Assembly: GCF_002892795.1 (NCBI RefSeq)
Contig: NZ_PJMC01000017.1
Span: 1 to 64,000, forward strand
Direction of reading: 5' to 3'
Origin: Arthrobacter sp. AFG20
GTDB lineage: Bacteria > Actinomycetota > Actinomycetes > Actinomycetales > Micrococcaceae
Length of the DNA stretch: 64,000 nt
The notes under the pieces are model-generated. The model was given only the letters and a program-made list of their open reading frames with translations. It was not told the origin of the DNA and did not search any database. Made by a program: the position numbers and the translations under genes. Positions 41,698-50,186 of the stretch are shown here, piece by piece; position 1 is the stretch's first letter, and every line of letters begins with the position of its first letter.

Positions 41698-41737
41698 CGC
41701 CCGGACGGGGGCCCAAATAAGGGCCTTCGTCCGGGCG
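41698..41737 (+). terminator. Terminator of the exaC-adhP-DUF779 operon
   Basis: A CGCCCGGACG/CGTCCGGGCG outer stem with an inner GGCCC/GGGCC pair begins 33 bases after the last stop codon. There is no long T-run; GTTGCACATTT follows. Confidence 0.6.
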
Positions 41738-41871
41738 TTGCACATTTAAACCGCGATTGAGAACCCCCAATTTGGGTGGCTCAGCGGGCCGACCAGCCAC
41801 ACCCCCAAGGTTTTCACGGGCCCGCCACCGCACGATGGCACCGTTACATTCCTCCTAGCGGCAGGTGTGCC

Positions 41872-44800
41872 ATGAACAACTCAGCCTCGATGTCAGAGGG
41901 GGGCCCGGATCAGAGTCGATCCGGGGCTCCCGTGGATCCACCAACCAACCGGCGTCAACGACGCAAGAAGCGGAGCAAACAGTCCATGTCCTTTCGGACG
42001 GTGGCGGCAGCAACCACAATGATGATGCCGATCGCCATGGGGTTGCCAGTGGTGGCAGCCAACGCGGTGCAGGCACCGGTGGGGGAAGGATTCACCATCA
42101 CCCCCTCAGATCTCTCCTACATTCTGAAGCAGATCAAGATCTCCGAGCGGCACGCAGCAACGTATTCGCCCGAACACCCGTGTGACACCCTGATCGGCAC
42201 CGGGCCCGATCAGATCCCGAGCCCCTTGGTCTCCGCGGGGCTGCGGACCGTCGACGGGTCATGCAACAACCTGCAGCCGGGCCAGGAGAGGTTCGGCTCA
42301 GCAGACCAGCAATTCCCACGTCTGACCACACCGGTGTTTAAGAGCGCCGAGGATGCATCGGTCTTCGGCGGTCCAGCCGCATCGTCGTACGCTCAGAAGT
42401 CCGGGACCGTAGTGGACTCCGAGCCCCGTGTGATCAGCAACCTCATCGTGGACCAGACCTCGACCAACCCCGCAGCCGTCGCCGCCGCCGGTAACCCGGT
42501 CAGGACACAGGGCAACACGGGCGTCGTTCCCTGCACGCAGGACCCCGATCCCCTGGCGACGCCGCCCGTTGCTGGTGTTCCGGCAGACTGCGTGCCGTCA
42601 CACAGCACGCTGTTCATTGAGAACGTGACCACCGACGTCGGCCTCTCCCCGCCCTACAACTCGATGTTCACGCTGTTTGGCCAGTTCTTCGACCATGGCG
42701 TGGACCAGACCGTCAAAAGCGGCGGAACCGTCTTCGTTCCGCTCAAGGCTGACGACCCGCTGCGAACCGTTGGTCCCGATGGCAAGCCCAGCACTGGCGA
42801 CGAAGTCCCCGCCAGCCAGGCTTTTATGGTGCTGACCCGCGGCCAGAACCAGCCCGGCCCGGACGGCATCCTCGGTAACGATGACGACATCCAGGATGCG
42901 AACAACACGGACTCACCGTGGGTCGACCAGAGCCAGACCTACACCTCGCACGCCTCCCACCAGGTGTTCCTGCGGGAGTACGTCGAGAACGCGGACGGCA
43001 AGCCGGTCTCGACGGGCAAGCTGCTCGGCGGGGAAACCGGCACCAAGGCGGCCAACGGCATGGCCACCTGGGCTACGACCAAGCTTCAGGCAAAGACCTT
43101 GCTAGGTCTCAGGCTCGAAGACAAGGACGTCCTGAACGTTCCGATGATCGCGGCGGACCCTTACGGCAAGTTCATCCCCGGCCCGGCGCGCGGCCTGCCG
43201 CAGTACGTGACGGCGACGGGTCTGGTCGAGGGACAACTCGACGACCCGACGACCCCCGAAGACGAGACCGTACCGGTGCCGGCGAACGTCAAGTACTTTG
43301 ACACCCCGTTCCTGACGGACATCGCGCACAACGCTGACCCGTCCCCGCAGGACACGGACCACAACCCTGCGACTGCCAAGGTTACGCCGGATCCGGACAG
43401 TGACGAGACGGCTTCGGCCGATTTCGCCCACCAGCCTGCCGGCACCTACGACGATGAGATGCTGGACGCGCACTTTATCGCCGGTGATGGACGCGTCAAC
43501 GAGAACATCGGCCTGACGGCCATCCACCAGATCTTCCACTCAGAGCACGACCGGCTCGTCGACGACATTGAGAACGTTCTGACGACCGATACGTCCGCCA
43601 GCGGCGTCAAGGCCTTGGCAGAGTGGAAGCTGGCCGCCGGCGCCGACGGTTGGAACGGTGAGCGGCTTTTCCAAGCCGCACGGTTCATCACGGAGATGGA
43701 GTACCAGCACCTGGTCTTTGAGGAGTTCGCCCGCAAGGTTCAGCCGGCGATCAACCCGTTCGAGCCGTTTGCGTTTACCCAGACCGAACTCAACCCCGCG
43801 GTCAAGGCGGAATTCGCTCACGCAGTGTACCGCTTCGGCCACTCCATGCTGACCGAAACGATCTCGCGCAGGAACGAGGACGGTGCCGGCCCCAACGCAA
43901 CATTCGGTGATTCTGACGACACCAAGGGCAGCCAGAACGACATCTCGTTGCTCGACGGATTCCTCAACCCGCCGGAGTACACTGACGGCGGCCCTGCCGG
44001 GCCGCTGACCTCGGAAGAGGCCGCCGGAAGCATCATCATGGGAATGGCGGACCAGGCCGGCAACGAACTGGATGAGTTCGTGACCGACACGCTCCGCAAC
44101 AACCTCCTGGGCTTGCCCCTGGACCTTCCCACGATCAACATGACACGGGCCCGCTCCGAAGGAATCCCGCGGCTGAACGTTCTTCGCCGTGAGATCTTCA
44201 ACAAGACGAATGACGGCCAGTTGAAGCCCTACATCAGCTGGGTCGATTTCGGCGAGAACCTCAAGCACCCGGAGTCCCTGGTCAACTTCGTCGCAGCCTA
44301 CGGCCAGCACCCGTCCATCACGGGCGCCACGACCCTGGCAGGCAAGCGGGAGGCTGCGCGGCTGATCGTCAGCCCGGCAGCCGGCGATGTCCCTCCCGCT
44401 GACGCCGCCGCGTTCATGAACAGCACGGGCACTACCTGGAGCAACGACGGCGTCAACTCCAAGACCGGCCTCGACAACGTCGACCTGTGGGTCGGCGGTC
44501 TCGCGGAGACGACGGTCGTGTTCGGCGGACTGCTGGGCAGCACGTTCAACTACGTCTTCGAGAACCAGCTGACCGACCTGCAGAACGGCGACCGCCTGTA
44601 CTACCTGGCGCGCACGCCGGGCATGAACCTGAGGGCGCAGCTGGAAGGCAACTCCTTCGCCGAAATGATGATGCGCAACACCAACGTTCATAGCCTGAAG
44701 GCCGACGTGTTCGCCACCTCGGACTGCAAGTTTGAACTGAAGAAGCTGGGAGGCACCCCTGCTGGCTTTGCGGCCGACGGCAACACCGTGGCGGATGACC

Positions 44801-47604
44801 CGGACTCAGAGTGCAGTGAGCCAGATTTGCTGATCCGCATGCCCGACGGCACGATCAAGTACCGTGCAAGGAACACAGTCGATCCCTCCGGCATCAACGG
44901 ACAAAGCGTCTACAACGGCACCGCCGGCGTGGACCGTATCTTCGGCGGCAACGACAGCGACACCTTCTGGGGTGGCGAAGGCAATGACGTCATCGAAGGT
45001 GGTGACGGCGCCGACGTCGCACTCGGCGGTGACGGTGACGACATCATCACCGACCTCGCCGGTGACGACGTCCCGAAGGGTGGCCCCGGCAATGACGCGA
45101 TCGACGCCGGCCCCGGCCTGGACATCGTCATGGGCGGCGACGGCAAGGACTTCACCAATGGCGGAGCCAACGCCAACGAGACCTTCGCCGGAGCCGGTGA
45201 CGACTTCGTCATGCTGGGTCAGAGCCTGGACGCCGCTTTCGGTGACAGCGGCGACGACTGGGAAGAGGGCGGTGACCAGCCCGACCTGATGCAGGGAGAC
45301 AGCGGCAACCTGTTCTTCCTGGATGACTCCCAGAAGCCCGGTCACGACATCCTGATCGGCCAGGGCGGCGACGACGACTACGACATGGAAGGCGGAGACG
45401 ACATTGGCCTCGGCGGCCCAGGCATCGAAAAGGTTGCCGGAGCCTCCGGCTTTGACTGGGAAATTGGCCTCGGGGACCCGCAGCCGCAGAACCTCGATCT
45501 CGACCTTCCCCTTGTACCGCTTGACATCCTGACTGCCGATGTCCGCGACAAGTTCAACGAAGTTGAGGCCGCCTCCGGCTGGAAATTCGATGACAAGATC
45601 CGCGGCGACGACGTTGTTCCCAGCGGCGTTGGCGGTGGAGGCTTTATCGGCTGCAACGTCTTGGACCAGGCAGGGCTCAACCGCATCACGGGTCTTGACG
45701 CTTTGGTTCCAGATCTCGATACGTCCGCGGATACGGTCATCGCAGCGTCCGCTTCCAAGGATTGCCCGCTCCTTACCCCCGGATCCCTGGTCTGGGGGGC
45801 CGGCAACGTGCTCCTGGGCGGCGGCGGAAGTGACGAAATCGAAGGCCGCGGAGCCAACGACGTCATCGACGGAGATGCTTACCTCAGCGTCCGGCTCAGT
45901 GTCCGGACGGACCCGGACAACGCGGCAACCGAAATCGGCAGTGCAGCTGCCGATGGAGCGGGCCAGAGCGCAATGACCAGCCGGTACCTGAGGGACGCCA
46001 ATGGTGCCCTGACAGGCCCGACGCTCCAGGAAGCTGTCTTTGCGGGAACCGTGAACCCAGGCAACATCGTGGCGGTCCGCGAGATCCTCACGGGCTCCGG
46101 CGGCACCGACTCGGCACGGTTCTCCGGCCCTGCGGCCAACTACACCGTCGACACTGTCGACGCTAATGGTGCCCCAGCCGCCCTTGGCGCGCCGGGGTCA
46201 ACCACCACGGTAACCGACACCACTGGCACGGACGGTACGGACACCTTGCGGAACGTCGAACGTCTGCTGTTCTCCGACTCTGTTGCTCCGGCGGCACCCC
46301 TGAACGTGGTCGCCCTCGGCGGAAACGGCCAGGCTACCGTCTCGTTCACTCCGGCCACTACCGGCGGCGTCGCAACCGCCTTCCAGGTCCGCGTGCTTTC
46401 AGGCGGTGTCCAGCAAGGAGGTGTCATCGACGTCCCGGACGGCGCCACCAGCGTGGTTGTCACAGGCCTCACGAACGGAACGGCCGTCACATTCGAAGTG
46501 ATTGCCAGCAACGCCTTCGGACCCAGTGCACCATCACTTGCATCGAATGCCGTTACTCCTGCCGTCCCACGGCTTAGCGTGGCAGTGCCCAGCATCACGG
46601 GTGCCACGACTGTTGGTTCGCTTCTGACGGCCAATCCCGGAACCTGGGGCCCCCAGCCGGTGACGTTCGCTTACCAGTGGTTCAGCGCAGGCGTCGCCAT
46701 TGTCGGTGGCAACGGCTCAACCTACACAGTCAAGGCTTCAGACGCCGGCAAGGCGATCACCGTACAGGTGACCGGCTCGAAGGACGGGTTCGTCAGCGAA
46801 TCCCGCACCTCGGCGGCAGTCACGGCAACTAACCCTGTGGTCGCTGTCAACGCCCTGCGTGACTTCAACGGTGACGGCAACGTCGACATCGTCGCCCGGG
46901 ACAACGCCGGGGTGCTGTGGACCTACCTGGGCAACGGCTCCGGAACGTTCCCGACCCGCGTCCGGGCCGGCGGCGGCTGGAACATCATGACCATCATCAG
47001 CGCCTCCGGCGACGTGAACGGTGACGGCAGGTCCGACCTGTTGGCGAGGGAATCGAACGGTGTGCTGTGGTCCTACCTGGGCAACGGCTCCGGAACGTTC
47101 CCGACCCGCATCCGGGTCGGCGGCGGCTGGAACGGCATGAACACCATCAGCGCCTCCGCCGACCTCAACGGGGATGGCCGGGCTGACCTCGTCGCCCGGG
47201 ACAACGCCGGTGTGCTGTGGACCTACAGGGGCAACGGCGCCGGGACGTTCCCGACCCGCATCCGGGTCGGCGGCGGCTGGAACGCCATGACCGCCATAAC
47301 CGCCTCGGCTGACCTGAACGGCGACGGCAGGAATGACCTGGTGGCCCGGGATAACAGCGGCGTCTTGTGGTCCTACCAGGGCAACGGTGCCGGCCTGTTC
47401 CCGACCCGTGTGAGGGCTGGCGGCGGCTGGAACTCCATGACAGCCATCAGCACTCCTGGCGACCTGAACGGCGACGGCAGGAATGACCTGGTGGCCCGGG
47501 ATAACAGCGGCGTCCTGTGGTCCTACCAGGGCAACGGTGCCGGCCTGTTCCCCACCCGGACCAGTGCAGGCAGCGGCTGGAATCTGCTGCGAGTTATCAG
47601 CTAG
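41872..47604 (+). CDS. Secreted haem peroxidase with calcium-binding, Ig-like and FG-GAP repeats
   Basis: This 1,910-residue exported protein has a basic n-region (RRQRRKKRSK), a hydrophobic core (VAAATTMMMPIAMGLPVVAA) and a likely cleavage site near AVQA. An animal-type haem peroxidase domain follows, with distal His275 in FGQFFDHGVDQT, AGDGRVNENIGLTAIHQIFHSEHDR, and proximal His657 in YRFGHSMLTE. Then come RTX-like GGxGxD repeats (about residues 1015-1185), a FN3-like domain (APAAPLNVVALGG...), an Ig-like domain (AYQWFSAGV), and five 50-residue FG-GAP-like repeats with DxNGDGRxDLVARD. The family oxidises halides or organic substrates with H2O2; secretion suggests a surface or extracellular role. 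The start has only a weak ribosome site, and adding or removing a few residues is possible. Confidence 0.85.
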   Translation: MNNSASMSEGGPDQSRSGAPVDPPTNRRQRRKKRSKQSMSFRTVAAATTMMMPIAMGLPVVAANAVQAPVGEGFTITPSDLSYILKQIKISERHAATYSPEHPCDTLIGTGPDQIPSPLVSAGLRTVDGSCNNLQPGQERFGSADQQFPRLTTPVFKSAEDASVFGGPAASSYAQKSGTVVDSEPRVISNLIVDQTSTNPAAVAAAGNPVRTQGNTGVVPCTQDPDPLATPPVAGVPADCVPSHSTLFIENVTTDVGLSPPYNSMFTLFGQFFDHGVDQTVKSGGTVFVPLKADDPLRTVGPDGKPSTGDEVPASQAFMVLTRGQNQPGPDGILGNDDDIQDANNTDSPWVDQSQTYTSHASHQVFLREYVENADGKPVSTGKLLGGETGTKAANGMATWATTKLQAKTLLGLRLEDKDVLNVPMIAADPYGKFIPGPARGLPQYVTATGLVEGQLDDPTTPEDETVPVPANVKYFDTPFLTDIAHNADPSPQDTDHNPATAKVTPDPDSDETASADFAHQPAGTYDDEMLDAHFIAGDGRVNENIGLTAIHQIFHSEHDRLVDDIENVLTTDTSASGVKALAEWKLAAGADGWNGERLFQAARFITEMEYQHLVFEEFARKVQPAINPFEPFAFTQTELNPAVKAEFAHAVYRFGHSMLTETISRRNEDGAGPNATFGDSDDTKGSQNDISLLDGFLNPPEYTDGGPAGPLTSEEAAGSIIMGMADQAGNELDEFVTDTLRNNLLGLPLDLPTINMTRARSEGIPRLNVLRREIFNKTNDGQLKPYISWVDFGENLKHPESLVNFVAAYGQHPSITGATTLAGKREAARLIVSPAAGDVPPADAAAFMNSTGTTWSNDGVNSKTGLDNVDLWVGGLAETTVVFGGLLGSTFNYVFENQLTDLQNGDRLYYLARTPGMNLRAQLEGNSFAEMMMRNTNVHSLKADVFATSDCKFELKKLGGTPAGFAADGNTVADDPDSECSEPDLLIRMPDGTIKYRARNTVDPSGINGQSVYNGTAGVDRIFGGNDSDTFWGGEGNDVIEGGDGADVALGGDGDDIITDLAGDDVPKGGPGNDAIDAGPGLDIVMGGDGKDFTNGGANANETFAGAGDDFVMLGQSLDAAFGDSGDDWEEGGDQPDLMQGDSGNLFFLDDSQKPGHDILIGQGGDDDYDMEGGDDIGLGGPGIEKVAGASGFDWEIGLGDPQPQNLDLDLPLVPLDILTADVRDKFNEVEAASGWKFDDKIRGDDVVPSGVGGGGFIGCNVLDQAGLNRITGLDALVPDLDTSADTVIAASASKDCPLLTPGSLVWGAGNVLLGGGGSDEIEGRGANDVIDGDAYLSVRLSVRTDPDNAATEIGSAAADGAGQSAMTSRYLRDANGALTGPTLQEAVFAGTVNPGNIVAVREILTGSGGTDSARFSGPAANYTVDTVDANGAPAALGAPGSTTTVTDTTGTDGTDTLRNVERLLFSDSVAPAAPLNVVALGGNGQATVSFTPATTGGVATAFQVRVLSGGVQQGGVIDVPDGATSVVVTGLTNGTAVTFEVIASNAFGPSAPSLASNAVTPAVPRLSVAVPSITGATTVGSLLTANPGTWGPQPVTFAYQWFSAGVAIVGGNGSTYTVKASDAGKAITVQVTGSKDGFVSESRTSAAVTATNPVVAVNALRDFNGDGNVDIVARDNAGVLWTYLGNGSGTFPTRVRAGGGWNIMTIISASGDVNGDGRSDLLARESNGVLWSYLGNGSGTFPTRIRVGGGWNGMNTISASADLNGDGRADLVARDNAGVLWTYRGNGAGTFPTRIRVGGGWNAMTAITASADLNGDGRNDLVARDNSGVLWSYQGNGAGLFPTRVRAGGGWNSMTAISTPGDLNGDGRNDLVARDNSGVLWSYQGNGAGLFPTRTSAGSGWNLLRVIS
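46861..47604 (+). repeat. Five tandem 150-bp repeats encoding FG-GAP-like units
   Basis: Repeats start at 46861, 47011, 47161, 47311 and 47461. Each encodes about 50 residues ending in a GGGWN-type segment. Units 4 and 5 share their first 99 bases with only two differences (near 47365 and 47403), pointing to a recent duplication or conversion. Confidence 0.9.
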
Positions 47605-47617
47605 TCCACTAACGGTC

Positions 47618-47648
47618 ACCGCCCGCATGGTTTAGCACCGCGGGCGGT
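47618..47648 (+). terminator. Hairpin after the haem peroxidase gene
   Basis: A 9-bp perfect stem (ACCGCCCGC/GCGGGCGGT) with a 13-base loop begins 13 bases after the stop codon. Confidence 0.6.
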
Positions 47649-47691
47649 GGCCCGTTCCGCACCTTCGAGTAAGGGTGCGGCCGCCAAGGAC

Positions 47692-47753
47692 CCACGCCCG
47701 GCCCTCCACCACACCGCGCAGCCGCAGCGCGGAGGAGGGCCGGGCGTGGTTTT
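47692..47753 (+). terminator. Second long hairpin with T-run
   Basis: A 16-bp perfect stem (CCACGCCCGGCCCTCC and its complement at 47734-47749) is followed by TTTT. It makes the peroxidase transcript end firmly before the permease gene. The middle part can also pair. Confidence 0.75.
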
Positions 47754-47857
47754 GCGTGCCGACCGTCTCAGTATTCGGGACAAATATTGCCGTCCACTGG
47801 ATGGACACTATCCTTGATAGGTCTGTTTCCATCCCCTATCAGGACTGTGGACTTCCA

Positions 47858-49405
47858 ATGAACCTTTTCCGGACCAAATCCATCGAGCAGTCAATCGCCG
47901 ACGCCGATGAGCCCGGACGCAAGCTGAAGCGCTCCCTGAGCACATGGGACCTCATGATCATGGGCGTCGCTGTTGCTGTCGGCGCCGGCATCTTCTCCGT
48001 GGGCGCCAAGGCCGCTGCGAACTTCGCCGGGCCCGCCGTCACCATGTCCTTCCTCGTCGCCGCCGTCACGTGCGCCCTTGCGATCATGTGCTATGCCGAA
48101 TTTGCCACTGCCATCCCGGTGGCGGGCTCCGCCTACGTTTTCACCTACGCCACCATGGGCGAGATCTTGGCCTGGATCATCGGCTGGAACCTCATCCTGG
48201 AGCTTTTCACCGCGGCTGCAGTGATCGCCAAGTACTGGGGCATCTACCTCAGCAAGGTCTTCGCCCTCATGGGCGTCGAAATGCCGCCTGCCATCTCGAT
48301 CGGCGGTGTTGACCTGTACTGGGGCGCCTTCCTCATCGTGGCCGTCTTCACCGTGCTGCTGGTGCTTGGAACCAAACTGTCAGCCCGCGTGGGCAACATC
48401 TTCACGCTGATCAAGATCGCCGTGGTGGTGTTCGTGATCATCGTGGGCTTCAGCTACGTGAAGTTTTCCAACTACACCCCCTTCGTCCCGGCCTCTGAGC
48501 CGACTGCCAACGCCGGCGCGGCCGACGTTCTGAAGCAGTCGTTCTTCGGCTTCCTCACCGGTGCTGCCCCCGCGCAGTACGGCACCATGGGCATCTTCGC
48601 CGGCGCCGCGCTGGTGTTCTTCGCCTTCATTGGCTTCGACGTAGTGGCCACCTCCGCAGAAGAGGTCAAGAACCCACAGAAGACGCTGCCCCGCGGCATC
48701 TTCGGCGGCCTGGCCCTCGTAACGCTGCTGTACATTCTCGTGTCCCTCGCCCTGACCGGCATGGTCTCCTACACGCAGCTCGCCGAGGCGGAAAGCCCCA
48801 CACTCACCACGGCCTTCGAGGCGGTCGGCAACACTGACGCCGCGAAGGTGATCGCCTTCGGCTCCCTCGTGGGTCTGACCACAGTGATCATGGTGCTGCT
48901 CATGGGCCTGGCCCGCGTGGTGCTGGCCATGAGCCGCGACGGCCTGCTGCCGCGCTCCTTGTCCAAGACCAGTGAAAAGCGTTCGACGCCGGCCCGCCTG
49001 CAGATCATTTGCGGCGCCGCCGTTGCCCTGGTTGCCGGACTCACCAACGTGGACCTGCTCGAGGAAATGATCAACATCGGCACGCTGTCCGCGTTCGTGA
49101 TGGTCAGCCTGGGCATCCTCGTGCTGCGCAAGAAGCGCCCCGACCTGAAGCCGGCCTTCCGGGTCCCGTTCGGCAAGGTGCTTCCCGTCGTATCCGCGGT
49201 GCTGTGCCTGTACCTGATGACCAACCTCGCCGTGGAGACCTGGATCTTCTTCGGCATCTGGCTGCTGGTGGGCATTGCCATCTACTTCGCTTACGGGCAG
49301 CGCCACTCCCGCCTCAACGAGAAGTTCGCCGGCGCCAAGGCAGCTGTGGACCGCCCTGCAGGCGACCGTGGCGACCGGGACAGCGACGAGCTGAGCAAGG
49401 TTTAG
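47858..49405 (+). CDS. APC-family amino acid permease, cationic amino acid type
   Basis: I use the ATG of MNLFRTKSIEQSIAD, giving 515 residues; the longer frame runs through a terminator. About 12 membrane segments and GVAVAVGAGIFSVGAKAAANFAGPAV near the N-terminus match the CAT (cationic amino acid transporter) branch of the APC family. AFIGFDVVATSAEEVKNPQKTLPRGI and GLARVVLAMSRDGLLP are also typical. The N-terminal KSIEQSIAD..GRKLKRSLSTWDL segment is common in this group. The ribosome site is weak, so the exact start is less sure. Substrate: an amino acid, not further defined. No catabolic gene is beside it. Confidence 0.82.
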   Translation: MNLFRTKSIEQSIADADEPGRKLKRSLSTWDLMIMGVAVAVGAGIFSVGAKAAANFAGPAVTMSFLVAAVTCALAIMCYAEFATAIPVAGSAYVFTYATMGEILAWIIGWNLILELFTAAAVIAKYWGIYLSKVFALMGVEMPPAISIGGVDLYWGAFLIVAVFTVLLVLGTKLSARVGNIFTLIKIAVVVFVIIVGFSYVKFSNYTPFVPASEPTANAGAADVLKQSFFGFLTGAAPAQYGTMGIFAGAALVFFAFIGFDVVATSAEEVKNPQKTLPRGIFGGLALVTLLYILVSLALTGMVSYTQLAEAESPTLTTAFEAVGNTDAAKVIAFGSLVGLTTVIMVLLMGLARVVLAMSRDGLLPRSLSKTSEKRSTPARLQIICGAAVALVAGLTNVDLLEEMINIGTLSAFVMVSLGILVLRKKRPDLKPAFRVPFGKVLPVVSAVLCLYLMTNLAVETWIFFGIWLLVGIAIYFAYGQRHSRLNEKFAGAKAAVDRPAGDRGDRDSDELSKV

Positions 49406-49448
49406 CGCCAGCACGGACCCGGGCCGTCCCGGGTTCCGCTGGGCCGCC

Positions 49449-49471
49449 GCCCCCTGATGCCGTCAGGGGGC
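49449..49471. terminator. Hairpin overlapping the end of the DUF2461 gene
   Basis: A GCCCCCTGA/TCAGGGGGC stem with a 5-base loop lies between the convergent permease and DUF2461 genes and includes the DUF2461 stop codon. Confidence 0.55.
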
Positions 49472-50098
49472 TGCGTGCCGTCCCACCCAATCGACCAGCG
49501 GACGGAGCTGTTCCCACCGGGCGGCGATCTCCCGTTCCGCTTCCGATGATCTGAGCCAGTTCGGCTCGCCCAGCGCAACACCTGCGGACAGCGACTTGTG
49601 CTTTAGTAACTCGGCGCGCGGGTGGTCCTTCGGGAAGCCCCGCGGCACCGTCTTTAGCTTTTCGCCTTCAATGGCGAAGCCGGCTGCTGCGACTGCGTCC
49701 ACGATGTGCTGCAGCTGTCCGCCGCTGCCTGCTGCGTCCACCGAGTTCCGGTAGCGGACCAGCTGTGCGGGAGAATGTGAGTGGTAGCCGCCGCCGACCA
49801 GCAGGCCATCCGCGCTGATCTGGAGGTAGAACCCCACGCCTTCCTGGTATGAGGCGAAAGCGCCTTGGGCCGTCTTGTACGGGGATTTATCCTGCGAGAA
49901 ACGGACGTCCCGGTTGGGCCGGAACATTTTCCCCGGTCCAAAGCGGGGTTCAAGTGCGGCCAGCAGTGCGGCCAGGGGCTCTTTCACGGACTCGCGGTAC
50001 ATCTCTGAGTGGGCCTGCCACCACTCCCGGCTGTTGTTCTCTTCCAGCTCAGCATAAAACTCCGCTGCTGCTGCGGGAATGCCGTCGAATGTGCTCAT
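49463..50098 (-). CDS. DUF2461 domain-containing protein
   Basis: The 211 residues match DUF2461 over almost their full length: FYAELEENNSREWWQAHSEMYRESVKEPLAALLAAL, RPNRDVRFSQDKSPYKTAQGAFA, GVGFYLQISADGLLVGGGYHSHSPAQLVRYRNSVD and GFPKDHPRAELLKHKSL. The family is widespread and uncharacterised; the many conserved charged and aromatic residues suggest an enzyme, but no activity is known to me. It stands alone between convergent and tandem neighbours. Confidence 0.82.
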   Translation of the reverse strand: MSTFDGIPAAAAEFYAELEENNSREWWQAHSEMYRESVKEPLAALLAALEPRFGPGKMFRPNRDVRFSQDKSPYKTAQGAFASYQEGVGFYLQISADGLLVGGGYHSHSPAQLVRYRNSVDAAGSGGQLQHIVDAVAAAGFAIEGEKLKTVPRGFPKDHPRAELLKHKSLSAGVALGEPNWLRSSEAEREIAARWEQLRPLVDWVGRHAAP

Positions 50099-50186
50099 GA
50101 CTGAAGCCTAGGGAAGCTGAACCGGCCAGGCTACGGGCACCCTCGCCCATGTGGAAAACATGCACGCGGACCAGCATCCACCTGGC

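Noticed and set aside
46861..47604. CRISPR-like array
   Set aside because: The 150-bp repeats are in frame inside a coding region, encode FG-GAP-like units and have no unique spacers.
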